Of a stretch of 23,302 bases of DNA, positions 7,242-16,790 are shown piece by piece. This stretch comes from an uncultured Eubacterium sp. (lineage in GTDB: Bacteria > Bacillota > Clostridia > Lachnospirales > Lachnospiraceae). The notes under the pieces were generated by a model that searched no databases, was not told the origin of the DNA, and saw nothing but the letters and a program-made list of their open reading frames with translations. The DNA is taken from contig CAJTVR010000072.1 in assembly GCA_910580075.1 (NCBI GenBank), positions 1 to 23,302 of the forward strand, read 5' to 3'. A program made the translations under genes and the position numbers. Position 1 is the first letter of the stretch. Each line of letters starts with the position of its first letter.

Positions 7242-10200
7242 ATGAAAATGCGAAAATTTACAGGCAGAAATTAAAAAAAAATTCTTGCAGCTGCTTTAGC
7301 TGGAGTGATGGCATGTTCTGTACCGGCTTCTGAGAATCTGACAGCGCATGCTGCAGCAAAAAAGTATGTCAGTCTGAATACTTCTTTTAAGACTTTAAAA
7401 ACAGGACAGAGCGGTTACCAGCTGAAGCTGAAAAATAACACAATTGGCTGGAAGATTCAAAAAGCGTCTGTAACAGACAAAAAAGTGGTCTCGATATCAA
7501 AAAAACAGCTGATTATGTACAGCTGGAGGCAAATGAGGAAGGCAGGGCTACAGTCAGGCTGAAGCTGAAGACTGCCAGACGCAGAGAACATAATACAAAG
7601 ACATTAAGGTGCAGAATCCGTGTCATATCTGCAGATGCTGTACAGGACGTCCCGGCTGAAGCGGATGGCAGTTCTAAAACAGTATCGTCCGTAGATGTTT
7701 CTACACAGAACGGACTGGTGTCCGCACTGGCAGACAAGCGGTATACTGCTATCAATATTAAGACGGATCAGCAGGAAAGTTTTGTAATTCCAAAGGGTAC
7801 ATATGATAAAGTTCATCTGACTGTGGATGCCCCTCAGTCGGATGTTGTAAATAATGGTGTATTTGCATCGGTGATGATCCGTGCGGTCAAAAATGATACA
7901 TGGACGGAACATGCGTCCGGCAATGAGATCAGGATAGAAGCGGCCCTGGCATCTCTGACAGCAGCAAAAGACGCTGTAATCAGACATCTGGTGATTGCAA
8001 AACCGGATGCAGATATAAAGGTGCATGCTGACGGTGTGATTTCAAAATTTACAGTCAGCACAAGGGCAAAACTGAATATTACAGGTTCAGTGAAATCCGC
8101 AATACCTGTGACTGCTGAATCTGGTGCTTTTGATACGCTTATCGTTTCTTCTGTAAAACTTGATATTCATGCAAAAGCAGGATTTACGGCCACATTAAAA
8201 CCAGGTGCGGAAGACAGTACGCTTCGTGTATTATCACCAGGTTTAACAATACTGGTAAACAATGATACTTCAAAAAAGATAGAAGTGACAAAAGCAAATG
8301 CATCCAAAATCTATGTTTATGCTGGAGCACATACAAAAGTTATGGATGCATCATCAGGCAGTTACGAAAATTCTGCAGCTGGGTCAGGCAGTTATCATTA
8401 TGGAGGAGGAACGTCAGGAGGAACAAACATTCCATCAGGCGGCCAGGATCAGGCGGAAGATGACAAAAACCAGCCGGGAGATACAAATCCGCCGTCAGGT
8501 GGCGGGACAGACAGTTCCAATGAAGATACTTCTGTTGTTTCCCGCGGCCAGTGGCTGCAGAATCTGGCAGAAACGATTGGAATGAATCTTGAGGCAGATA
8601 TGTTATCCGTCGAATATTATTATGCTGATACAAAAGCGTCACAGTATGCTGCTGCAATTGAAACAGCTCAGATGTACGGACTGCTTCCAGACGTGGTATT
8701 GCAGGATGAAGTTCAGGACGTTCCGTTTTTCTATCCGGATGAGCCTGCAACCAGGGAATTTGCTGCATATACTGCCATGGCTGCTATGGGTTACTGCGGC
8801 GGGCAGGATGCGCAGGACTGGGAAGACTGGAATGAAACTGTGTATAAAGATGCTGCAGCTTTAGCCGTCAGACATGGATTTATGGAATTAACAGGCTCAC
8901 AGTTTATGCCTAAAAATGCACTGACAGGCTCACAGGCAGAGAAAATTCAGCAAAGAATAAAAAGCATTCAGGAATCTGCTGTGATCAAAGAAGCAGATGC
9001 TTATGACCGGAATGTTTATGCAGAGGAAGTGTTAGAAGGAGCATTCGATTCGGTCGAAAGCTATCAGATTGAAAAACTGCCGCAGACGTCTCAGGTAAAG
9101 GTTGTAGTCCCGGCTGCAGAGGCTGTTTCAGCTGCAGAGGCTGGCAGAATCGTGATTATGCCGCAGACGGATGATTATCCTGGCGGTCTTGCATTAAAAA
9201 TCGACAATGTGATAACCCGTGCAGACGGTGGAAAAGAATATCTGTGCAGTTTGCCGCAGCCAGCGGAAGTTTTTGATAAAATTGATTTTGCAGGAAATGC
9301 AGATCCTGTCACAAACCGGATTCAGGGTACAGACGGCGTAGGGGTGGCATATAATGATGAAACAGTCAGAAGCCGGAGCATTACAGGAAAGGATATTGAT
9401 ATCAATGAAAGTACTTCTCTGCCAGATAAATTTACATTTGTCATGCCGCAGGAGGGCCTGCAGATCGTTTCCGGACAGACTCAGATTACGGTAAAAGGTT
9501 CGGCAGAGGTAACAATACCGGATGTATCATGCATTGTCAGCGCAGACGCAGGACTGAACGGACTTACATTTCATGAGCTGACTTTTTCGGTAACAAAAAA
9601 AGTAAAATTAAAACAGCATCTGTCGCTGCAGTATACAGATTATGAGACAGGAAGCCAGGGAACAGTGCCTGTACCTGTTAAAAAAGAGATTGGACGCGTT
9701 CCGTTTACAATTAAAAACACAGGCCTTTCTGCGGAGCTTATTTTCTTTGTAAACATTTCTGCAAGAGGTGAGGTAAACGTAAGTTATGAATTTGAGTCCG
9801 TGCAGGGATTTCAGTATAAAGACAGCTCTTTACGGTGGATTCATGACTTCAGCAGCAGTCTGGATGTATTGCAGGCAAAAGGAAGCGCATATCTGACACT
9901 GGGTACAGGGATACAGATGCATGTATTTGGATTCCTCAAGCTGGCTGAAATATCGCTGGAAGGAGGCGCACAGATACAGGCGTCATTTGTCAAACGGGAA
10001 GACATGGAGTTATACTGTTCAGATTTGGAAGCATCTCCGGTTTTGAAACTTTCAGTAGATGAACATACGCCTGCCGGCATATATCTAAAAGGCAAAGGAT
10101 ATCCGTTAACATACAGCTTTTTCGATAAATCTGCTTATTGCATACGCCTTCATATTGAAAACGGGATCAAAACGGACGCATGTACTTATGGCAAAGGCAG

Positions 10201-11269
10201 TCTTTCTGGAAAAGTAGTCTCATTCAGTACACAGGAAGCTATAAGCGGCGCGAGGGTCCAGATTTATAAAGATGACAGACTGATTCAGACACAGTATACA
10301 TCTGCTGACGGAATGTATACAATACAAAATTTAGAAGCAGGTACCTACCGCATCGATATTTCTGCAAACGGCTATCAGAGATATACAAATGAAGGAATTA
10401 CAATAGAAAGAAACCAGGCAGCATCGGCTGAAACAGCACAGATGGTTTCACGTACAGAGGAAACGGGTACATTAAAAGGCTGTATTCTGGATGCAACAAC
10501 AGCAGCAGTTGTATCAGGTGCTGCATTTGAAGTGCGTGACGGATGGAATATTACAAGCGGTGAAGTATATCAGCAGGGCGTATTTGATCATACGGGCAGA
10601 TATGAACTTACACTGCCGGCTGGAAATTATACGCTTCTTGTCCAGAAAGAAGGATATATCAGAAATCTGGTCAATATAGCGATAGAGGAACATACAGTCA
10701 CTGCAAGAGATATTACGCTGGCTCCGTCTGGCGCTTATGATACAGATTATGTCCGGATTGTTCTGACATGGGGTGAATTTCCTTCCGACCTGGATTCCCA
10801 CCTGTTTGGGCCTTCTCAGGATGGAAATGCCGCAGGCATGTTCCATACATACTATGCTGCGAAAAACTATGAGTATAGCGGACAAATGATTGCGAATCTG
10901 GATGTAGATGATGTAACAAGCTACGGGCCGGAAACGACAACGATTTATGTGAGAAATACTAATAAGAAATACAGCTTTTTTATTCATGATTTTACAAATA
11001 GAAGCAGTACTTCTTCCACAGCATTATCTTCTTCAGGCGCTCAGGTGCAGATTTTTATCGGCAATGAACTGAAGAGAACCTTTAATGTTCCGGTGGGCAA
11101 GGAAGGTACTGTATGGCATGTATTCGATTATGATGCAGCGGGGGAAACTATCACACCGGTAAATAAATTCAGTTACAGCAGTGATCCGGGTTCGCTTGGT
11201 GTGACACCGTTTAATCTCTCGCCAGAAGAAGAAATGCTAAAAGAGTTTGCAAATCTGCCTGAAAAATAA
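7242..11269 (+). pseudogene. Large secreted surface protein gene, interrupted by a stop codon and a frameshift
   Basis: Translation from ATG 7242 gives MKMRKFTGRN and then TAA at 7272. In the same frame the sequence continues as KKILAAALAGVMACSVPASE, which completes a good signal peptide. That frame runs to 7562, but homology-like sequence moves to the frame of the long downstream ORF at the seven-A run near 7499; one extra A there would join them (SKKTADYVQLEANEEG). From that point to 11269 the frame is open. Counting from 7718 (in-frame GTG), it holds a Ser/Gly/Pro-rich linker (~213-268), an SLH-like helical segment (~276-414, tentative), a long beta-rich region, two carboxypeptidase-regulatory-like domains (~827-910 and ~917-1000), and a C-terminal domain with LTWGEFPSDLDSHL resembling DUF2135/YfaP. 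No LPXTG anchor. It may be a recent pseudogene, a phase-off state, or carry assembly errors. Confidence 0.75.
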
Positions 11270-11320
11270 AAGTATGGATTCAGGCAGGATAACTGGATAG
11301 TGAAATTTTAGTTCAGCAGG

Positions 11321-11362
11321 AGCTGGCGGAAATGTGATTTCATCATGTTTCCGCCAGTTTTT
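11321..11362 (+). terminator. Terminator after the surface protein gene
   Basis: CTGGCGGAAA (11323-11332) pairs with TTTCCGCCAG (11348-11357). The stem extends inward by about five more pairs and ends in TTTTT. It insulates the tetR promoter that begins 6 nt later. Confidence 0.92.
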
Positions 11363-11367
11363 ATAAC

Positions 11368-11397
11368 TTGACAAACATACCGTTGGTATGTTAGGAT
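11368..11397 (+). promoter_or_regulatory. tetR promoter with a perfect palindromic operator
   Basis: TTGACA (11368-11373) and TAGGAT (11392-11397) are 18 nt apart. The spacer is filled by AACATACC-GTT-GGTATGTT (11374-11392), a perfect 8-3-8 inverted repeat. An operator between -35 and -10 is classic for TetR autorepression. Confidence 0.8.
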
Positions 11398-11434
11398 AAA
11401 TGTATACGATTCTCATGGTAAGGAGGTGCATACA

Positions 11435-12088
11435 GTGGCAAGAAATAAGCATCCGGAAGAAACCGTGAATCTGATACTGGATGTTGCTTTTCGGCAGTTT
11501 ATGGAAAAAGGATACGAACAGACATCTATCCAGGGCATAATTAATGAGTTAGGCGGTCTTAGCAAAGGTGCCATTTATCATCATTTTAAGTCTAAAGAAG
11601 ATATTTTAATTGCAGTTACCGAAAAAATAATGGCTGAATCCAACCGCATGCTTGCTGGCATCCGTGACCGAACAGACCTGAACGGAATAGAGAAGCTGAA
11701 AATGATTTTTAAAAAATCCATCAGCCGTCCAGTACAGAATGATATTTTTACTGTTGCGCCAGATTTTCATAAGAATCCGAAACTTCTTTTCAGTCTGCTG
11801 CATGATACTATAGAAGAAGCAGCGCCCAATTATATTCTGCCGGTGATAGAGCAGGGAATTTCGGACGGCTCAATAAAAACAGATTATCCGAAACAGCTGG
11901 CAGAACTCATTCTGCTGGCAGCAAATATCTGGATGAATCCTATGATATTTGCCAGTTCTGAAGAAGATTCTTTCCGTAAATTTATGGTATTTCAACAGAT
12001 GCTGCAGGGGTTCGGACTGTATGTGATAGATGATGAAATGTTACAAAGACTGCAGGAACTGACATCTATTTATCAAAAGAGCAGGTAG
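11435..12088 (+). CDS. TetR/AcrR family transcriptional repressor
   Basis: 217 residues. The N-terminal helix-turn-helix is typical of TetR (AFRQFMEKGYEQTSIQGI followed by LSKGAIYHHFKSKEDIL). The C-terminal ~150 residues form the variable ligand-binding and dimerisation part. I place the start at GTG 11435, 8 nt after AAGGAGG (11420-11426); the in-frame GTG at 11426 overlaps the ribosome site and cannot be used efficiently. It precedes an MFS exporter on the same strand with palindromes in both promoter regions, so it probably represses itself and the exporter until an effector binds. The effector is unknown. Confidence 0.9.
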   Translation: MARNKHPEETVNLILDVAFRQFMEKGYEQTSIQGIINELGGLSKGAIYHHFKSKEDILIAVTEKIMAESNRMLAGIRDRTDLNGIEKLKMIFKKSISRPVQNDIFTVAPDFHKNPKLLFSLLHDTIEEAAPNYILPVIEQGISDGSIKTDYPKQLAELILLAANIWMNPMIFASSEEDSFRKFMVFQQMLQGFGLYVIDDEMLQRLQELTSIYQKSR

Positions 12089-12108
12089 AACAACAGATTT
12101 TAAAGGCT

Positions 12109-12123
12109 GCCTGGACGCCAGGC
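12109..12123. repeat. Short hairpin after tetR
   Basis: GCCTGG-ACG-CCAGGC is a perfect 6-3-6 inverted repeat just after the tetR stop. No T-run follows, so it is not an obvious terminator. It overlaps the first of two copies of CAGGCGGAACAG (12119-12130 and 12185-12196). Confidence 0.6.
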
Positions 12124-12186
12124 GGAACAGGGTCTCCATTCGGCGTGCCGGTGATCTATATGATCCGAGCGGACCGGGGCCTGTCA

Positions 12187-12232
12187 GGCGGAACAGAAAA
12201 AGGAAAACATTTCTCTGCCTGGCGTTCGGGAA
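12187..12232 (-). repeat. Dispersed intergenic repeat, copy 1
   Basis: The minus strand reads CCCGAACGCCAGG...TTTTCCTTTTTCTGTTCCGC. Its 20-nt end (12207-12188) is identical to copies at 13750-13769 and 23258-23277, and the adjoining ~22 nt is similar. This copy lies in the tetR-MFS gap in the opposite orientation to the other two. An ORF readable across it from 12145 has no good ribosome site and is not credible. Confidence 0.75.
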
Positions 12233-12256
12233 TCAGCAAAAGCGGACTGCCAGATC

Positions 12257-12323
12257 CGGGATACTTCGTACTGAATACAGTATCCCGAAATTTTATAATC
12301 ATATACATACCGACGTGCGGTAT
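12257..12323 (+). promoter_or_regulatory. Probable MFS promoter region with two palindromes
   Basis: CGGGATACT/AGTATCCCG (12257-12265 and 12279-12287) is a 9-bp inverted repeat with a 13-nt loop. A TATAAT lies at 12294-12299; its -35 is poor and falls in the palindrome loop, which suggests activator or repressor control. ATACCG-ACGTG-CGGTAT (12307-12323) sits at the expected transcription start. It shares ACATACCG and GGTAT with the tetR operator at 11374-11392, but with a wider centre. Confidence 0.5.
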
Positions 12324-12337
12324 TGAAAGGAGAGAGA

Positions 12338-12367
12338 ATGAAAGCATATAATGAAACAAACGATTAA
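12338..12367 (+). CDS. Possible 9-residue leader peptide upstream of the exporter
   Basis: ATG 12338 is preceded by AAAGGAG (12326-12332) with 5-nt spacing and encodes MKAYNETND before a TAA. A second short frame, ATG 12351 (MKQTIKKYGRISKS), overlaps it. Translated leader peptides control some resistance exporters by ribosome stalling. Here only the strong ribosome site and the position, about 50 nt before the exporter, support it, so this is speculative. Confidence 0.3.
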   Translation: MKAYNETND

Positions 12368-12419
12368 AAAATACGGCAGGATATCTAAAAGCTGAAATAG
12401 AAAAAATGGAGGTTTAAAT

Positions 12420-13673
12420 ATGAATCAGAAATTGTTTTCCAAAGATTTTACACTTGTTGTTATTGGACAGATTATATCTTTATCAGGCAATGCCATGATC
12501 CGGTTTGCGCTGCCTTTATACCTGCTAAATATGACAGGTTCATCGGCGCTATATGGAACGATTACCGCATGTGCCTTTCTTCCCGCTATTCTGCTTTCGC
12601 CTGTCGGAGGCATTATTGCGGACAGGGTAAATAAAAGAAATATTATGGTTATACTGGATTTTATGACAGCAGCAGTTATTTTAGCATTTTCTATTTTTAG
12701 GAACAGTGTAAATCTTATTTTGCTTTTAACGGTTACGCTGATGTTATTGTATGGCATTGCGGGAGCATATCAGCCGTCTGTTCAGGCATCCATACCTGCG
12801 CTTACCAGCCAGGAGCATTTTATGGCGGCAAACTCTGTGATCAATACCATCAGTTCCTTTGCTTCTTTAACAGGTCCTGTTCTCGGCGGTATTTTATACA
12901 GCGTATATGGATTAGAGCCTTTATTACGGGCCTGTGTGGTATGCTTTTTTGCATCGGCGGTTATGGAAATTTTTATTAAAATACCGTTTCAAAAACAGGA
13001 TTTCCATGGAAGCATATTAAAAACTGCCCGGGCTGATTTGGCACAAAGTGTTCATTTTATCCGAAAGGAGAAGCCTGTGATTGGAAAAATCCTTTTTGCA
13101 GTATGCGGAATTAACCTGTTCCTGTCTGCAATGATTATCGTTGCACTTCCATATCTGATTACAGAAGTACTGAATTTTGAAGCAGCACAGGCAAACAGGC
13201 TCTATGGATTTGCTCAGGGAGCAATGGCAGCAGGAGGACTGGCCGGAGGGATCGGTGCTGGTGTTTTTGCAAATAAACTGGTTCTAAAAAATGCAGGGAA
13301 TCTGATTATTGCAGGCGCATGCGGCGTATTTCCAGTCGGTGCTGCATTGTGTCTGACTTCATCCGCATGGGTTAATTACATTGTAATAACGGTATGCTGT
13401 TTTTTCATTCTTGTATGTTCGACTATTTTTACTGTGCAGATGATGTCTTTTATTCAGGCCGAAACGCCGCAGTATCTGATTGGAAAGGTAATTTCTGTCG
13501 TGTTAACGGCTGCAATGTGTACACAGCCGTTAGGAAATGCACTTTATGGGATTTTGTTTGAGATAAGCAGAGGGGCTGAATATGCGGTTGTATTATTTTC
13601 AGGGGCGGTATCGCTGATGATTGCTGCCGGTATGCGGAACACTTTTAAAAAATTTTCAGCAGAACTGTCTTAA
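12420..13673 (+). CDS. MFS transporter, drug-efflux type (DHA3/MFS_3-like)
   Basis: 417 residues, very hydrophobic, with about 12 membrane segments. After the second segment it carries the MFS motif A-like sequence GGIIADRVNKRNIM. The opening LVVIGQIISLSGNAMIRFALPLYLL and overall length resemble Mef-like and related proton-driven exporters of macrolides and other drugs. GGAGG precedes ATG 12420. The linked TetR gene and shared palindrome half-sites suggest inducible efflux. The substrate cannot be told from sequence; alternatives include export of a metabolite or peptide. Confidence 0.85.
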   Translation: MNQKLFSKDFTLVVIGQIISLSGNAMIRFALPLYLLNMTGSSALYGTITACAFLPAILLSPVGGIIADRVNKRNIMVILDFMTAAVILAFSIFRNSVNLILLLTVTLMLLYGIAGAYQPSVQASIPALTSQEHFMAANSVINTISSFASLTGPVLGGILYSVYGLEPLLRACVVCFFASAVMEIFIKIPFQKQDFHGSILKTARADLAQSVHFIRKEKPVIGKILFAVCGINLFLSAMIIVALPYLITEVLNFEAAQANRLYGFAQGAMAAGGLAGGIGAGVFANKLVLKNAGNLIIAGACGVFPVGAALCLTSSAWVNYIVITVCCFFILVCSTIFTVQMMSFIQAETPQYLIGKVISVVLTAAMCTQPLGNALYGILFEISRGAEYAVVLFSGAVSLMIAAGMRNTFKKFSAELS

Positions 13674-13727
13674 AGCATGTTGAAAAATCATTCCTGCAAG
13701 CTGTACCTGCTGCTTTGCGGAAATTAA

Positions 13728-13769
13728 CCGGACGCTGGGAAGAGATACTTTTTCCTTTTTCTGTTCCGC
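13728..13769 (+). repeat. Dispersed intergenic repeat, copy 2
   Basis: CCGGACGCTGGGA...ACTTTTTCC leads into the 20-nt identical core TTTTCCTTTTTCTGTTCCGC (13750-13769). It starts 55 nt after the MFS stop codon. The rest of the 13674-13907 gap holds GC-rich sequence without a clear gene and a small palindrome, TGGTAT/ATACCA, near 13856-13878, just before the next ribosome site. Confidence 0.8.
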
Positions 13770-13907
13770 TTTCGAATAGTTTTTCTGCCTCCAGGCTGTG
13801 GCGTCGGACGGACCGGTGCCGGATGACCTTGATGATTCCCTCCAAGGCTGCTTTTGTGGTATCATAGGAATATATACCAGAAAAATACTAAGGAGGAGAT
13901 ATCTGGC

Positions 13908-14414
13908 ATGACATACATATATCACTACAAATCCCCGGTCGGAGACATGACAGCGTTCAGTAACGGTTTAGCTTTAACGGCACTGCATTTTAACGGTCAG
14001 AAATATGCTTCGCGCATGATAAAAGGAGACTATGAAGAAAAAATGCTGCCTGTATTTGAGCAGACAAAACAGTGGCTGGATTTATATTTTGACAAAAAAA
14101 TCCCGGATTTTATGCCGCAGATTTTTTTAACCGGGTCACAGTTTCAATTGGAAGTATGGGATATTCTGGCAAAAATACCGTACGGGCAGACAATTACATA
14201 TGGAGATATTGCAAAGCAGATTGCAAGGCAGCGCAAAATAGAATGCATGTCGCCTCAGGCAGCAGGGCAGGCAGTGGGGCATAATCCGGCCGCTATTCTG
14301 ATTCCATGCCACCGGGTAGTCGGGACAGGGGGAAAACTGACCGGATATGCGGGAGGTATTGATAAGAAAAAGGCACTCCTGGCAATTGAGCAGGAGGGAC
14401 TGGCTGCTGTTTAG
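13908..14414 (+). CDS. ogt: Methylated-DNA--protein-cysteine methyltransferase (MGMT/Ogt)
   Basis: 168 residues. It repairs O6-alkylguanine by irreversible transfer of the alkyl group to its own cysteine. The active-site Cys134 is in LIPCHRVVG, with the downstream LTGYAGGIDKKKALL typical of the family and the helix-turn-helix region ITYGDIAKQIA before it. The frame opens at 13854, but AAGGAGG lies just upstream of ATG 13908 (MTYIYHYKSP) and family length supports this start. It stands between an exporter and nrdD and appears to be a single-gene unit. Confidence 0.93.
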   Translation: MTYIYHYKSPVGDMTAFSNGLALTALHFNGQKYASRMIKGDYEEKMLPVFEQTKQWLDLYFDKKIPDFMPQIFLTGSQFQLEVWDILAKIPYGQTITYGDIAKQIARQRKIECMSPQAAGQAVGHNPAAILIPCHRVVGTGGKLTGYAGGIDKKKALLAIEQEGLAAV

Positions 14415-14449
14415 GAAACGCACTTTCATGATGAATGCAGGAAACCGAC

Positions 14450-14496
14450 GCACTATATATTGACTTTTTGAAAAATAATGATACAATATATGGTAC
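14450..14496 (+). promoter_or_regulatory. nrdD promoter with tandem NrdR boxes
   Basis: The promoter is TTGACT (14460-14465) and TACAAT (14482-14487), 16 nt apart. Two NrdR-box-like 16-mers overlap it: GCACTATATATTGACT (14450-14465) over the -35 and ATACAATATATGGTAC (14481-14496) over the -10. They match the consensus ACACwATATnTwGTGT at 13 and 12 positions. They start 31 bp apart, about three helical turns, the spacing known for NrdR repression of ribonucleotide reductase genes. Confidence 0.8.
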
Positions 14497-14551
14497 TGAT
14501 TCAAATGCAGTCAAGCAGTAAGAGTCGAAACGCTGTCAAAAGGAGCATGAA

Positions 14552-16723
14552 ATGAAAATTACGAAAAGAAATGGTGCAGAAGTACAGTTTGACCAGTCCA
14601 AAATCGCAGATGCTGTCTGCGCAGCCAACAAAGAAGTAGACCCTATCTACAGACTAAACGAATACCAGATCCAGGCTATTGCCGGTTCTGTAGAAAAGAA
14701 ATTAAGTTCCATGACACATATTGCGCATGTAGAAGATATCCAGAACCTGGTAGAAACAGGAATCATGGAAATGCGCGGATATGAAGTGGCCCAGAAGTAT
14801 GTCCGCTACCGATATAAGAGGGAGTTAACGCGAAAATCCAATACAACCGATAACGGCATTCTTGCCTTGATTGAGCATTTGAATGAAGATATCAATCAGG
14901 AAAATTCCAATAAGAATCCTGTCATTAACTCTACCCAGAGGGATTATATGGCCGGGGAGGTTAGTAAAGATTTAACGGTGCGGATTCTGCTGCCGGAGGA
15001 AATTACAAGGGCTCATGAGGAGGGTATCATTCATTTTCACGATGCGGATTATTTTGCCCAGAAAGAACACAACTGTGATCTGATTAATTTAGACGATATG
15101 CTGCAGAACGGAACGGTGATCAGTGAAACACTGATTGAAAAACCTCATAGTTTTTTTACGGCATGCAATGTTACAACACAGATTGTCGCCCAGGTAGCCA
15201 GCAACCAGTATGGCGGGCAGACGTTCACCCTGTCGCATCTTGCGCCGTTTGTAGAAATCAGCCGTCAGAAAATCCGTGCAGCTGTTATAGAAGAACGAAA
15301 AGAATGCAATGATACACTGGATGAAAAGATTATAGAAGAAGTTGTAAAAAAACGCCTGAAAGCGGAAGTAAGAAACGGAATCCAGACAATTCAGTACCAG
15401 CTGATTACACTGATGACATGTAACGGACAGGCACCGTTTGTGACAGTATTTATGTATTTAGATGAGGTGCCGCAGGGACAGCTGCGGGAAGATTTAGCCA
15501 TGATGATTGAAGAGGTGCTGCTTCAGCGCATGCAGGGCGTAAAAAATGAAAAGGGCATCTGGATTACACCGGCTTTTCCGAAGCTTATTTATGTTTTGGA
15601 TGAAGATAATATTACAAAAGACTCCAAATACTGGTATTTAACGGAATTAGCAGCAAAATGTACATCTAAGCGGATGGTTCCGGATTATATTTCTGCAAAA
15701 GTTATGCGTGAGCTCAAAAAGGGAGATGTATATCCATGCATGGGATGCCGTTCGTTTCCGACAGTAGAAGACAGCCAGCGCAATGCAGACGGCAGCCGGA
15801 AGTATTATGGCAGGTTTAACCAGGGTGTTGTAACGCTTAATCTGGTGGATGCGGCATGCTCTTCCTACGGGGATATGGAAAAATTCTGGGAAATTCTGGA
15901 AGAAAGACTGGAGCTTTGCCACCGTGCCCTCCGATGCCGGCATGAGAGGCTGTTAGGAACGGTTTCGGATGTTGCTCCTATTTTATGGCAGCATGGTGCA
16001 CTGGCCAGGCTGAAAAAAGGAGAGAAAATCGACCGTCTGCTTTATGACGGTTATTCAACCATATCATTAGGATATGCAGGGCTTTGCGAAATGTGCGTGC
16101 GCATGACCGGAAAGACCCATACTTCTTTGGAAGGGCGCAAGTTTGCTTTAAAAGTCATGCAGAAACTGAATGATAAATGCCAGGAATGGAAAGAAGCAGA
16201 ACATATCAGCTATTCAGTATATGGCACGCCGATGGAATCTACCACTTACCGGTTTGCAAAATGTCTGCAGAAGCGTTTTGGTATTCTGGAGGGTGTTACA
16301 GACAAAAATTATATTACGAACAGCTATCATGTTCATGTGACAGAGCAGATCGATGCCTTTACCAAGCTGAAATTTGAGTCGGAATTCCAGAAACTTTCGC
16401 CAGGCGGCGCAATCAGTTATGTGGAAGTACCGGATCTTCAGAAAAACATTGAATCTGTACTGGCTGTCATGAAAGCAATCTATGACAATATTGTATATGC
16501 GGAATTAAATACAAAAAGCGACTACTGTGAAAAATGCGGATTCGACGGTGAGATTAAAATCGTTTCGGATGATGAAGGAAAGCTGGTATGGGAATGTCCG
16601 AACTGCGGCAACAGAGACCAGGACTACCTGTGCGTAGCCAGAAGGACCTGCGGCTATATCGGCACGCAGTTCTGGAATCAGGGGCGCACACAGGAAATCC
16701 GGGAGCGTGTGCTGCATTTATAA
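14552..16723 (+). CDS. nrdD: Anaerobic (class III) ribonucleoside-triphosphate reductase
   Basis: 723 residues, full length. It makes dNTPs without oxygen through a glycyl radical. Residues 1-95 are an ATP-cone (KRNGAEVQFDQSKIADAV), the allosteric site. The catalytic barrel follows, with Cys in HNCDLINLDDML and in YPCMGCRSFP. Near the C-terminus a zinc site (CEKCG and CPNCG) precedes the radical loop RRTCGYIGTQFW with the radical Gly at residue 701. AAGGAG precedes ATG 14552. The activase NrdG, often the next gene, is not here: the following gene is a shikimate-kinase-like protein 67 nt on. NrdR boxes in the promoter imply nucleotide-dependent repression. Confidence 0.96.
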   Translation: MKITKRNGAEVQFDQSKIADAVCAANKEVDPIYRLNEYQIQAIAGSVEKKLSSMTHIAHVEDIQNLVETGIMEMRGYEVAQKYVRYRYKRELTRKSNTTDNGILALIEHLNEDINQENSNKNPVINSTQRDYMAGEVSKDLTVRILLPEEITRAHEEGIIHFHDADYFAQKEHNCDLINLDDMLQNGTVISETLIEKPHSFFTACNVTTQIVAQVASNQYGGQTFTLSHLAPFVEISRQKIRAAVIEERKECNDTLDEKIIEEVVKKRLKAEVRNGIQTIQYQLITLMTCNGQAPFVTVFMYLDEVPQGQLREDLAMMIEEVLLQRMQGVKNEKGIWITPAFPKLIYVLDEDNITKDSKYWYLTELAAKCTSKRMVPDYISAKVMRELKKGDVYPCMGCRSFPTVEDSQRNADGSRKYYGRFNQGVVTLNLVDAACSSYGDMEKFWEILEERLELCHRALRCRHERLLGTVSDVAPILWQHGALARLKKGEKIDRLLYDGYSTISLGYAGLCEMCVRMTGKTHTSLEGRKFALKVMQKLNDKCQEWKEAEHISYSVYGTPMESTTYRFAKCLQKRFGILEGVTDKNYITNSYHVHVTEQIDAFTKLKFESEFQKLSPGGAISYVEVPDLQKNIESVLAVMKAIYDNIVYAELNTKSDYCEKCGFDGEIKIVSDDEGKLVWECPNCGNRDQDYLCVARRTCGYIGTQFWNQGRTQEIRERVLHL

Positions 16724-16790
16724 ACACATCCGAAGCAGAGAAACAGGCATTCACAGCTGATAGAAAAGTGCTGAAAAGGAGAAAACAGAT

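Noticed and set aside
12145..12351. 68-codon ORF between tetR and the MFS gene
   Set aside because: It overlaps the dispersed repeat and the promoter palindromes and has no good ribosome site. Similar GTEKGK peptides appear wherever the repeat occurs.
13645..13925. Minus-strand ORFs after the MFS gene
   Set aside because: They arise from the dispersed repeat and overlap the MFS 3' end and the ogt ribosome site; no family match.
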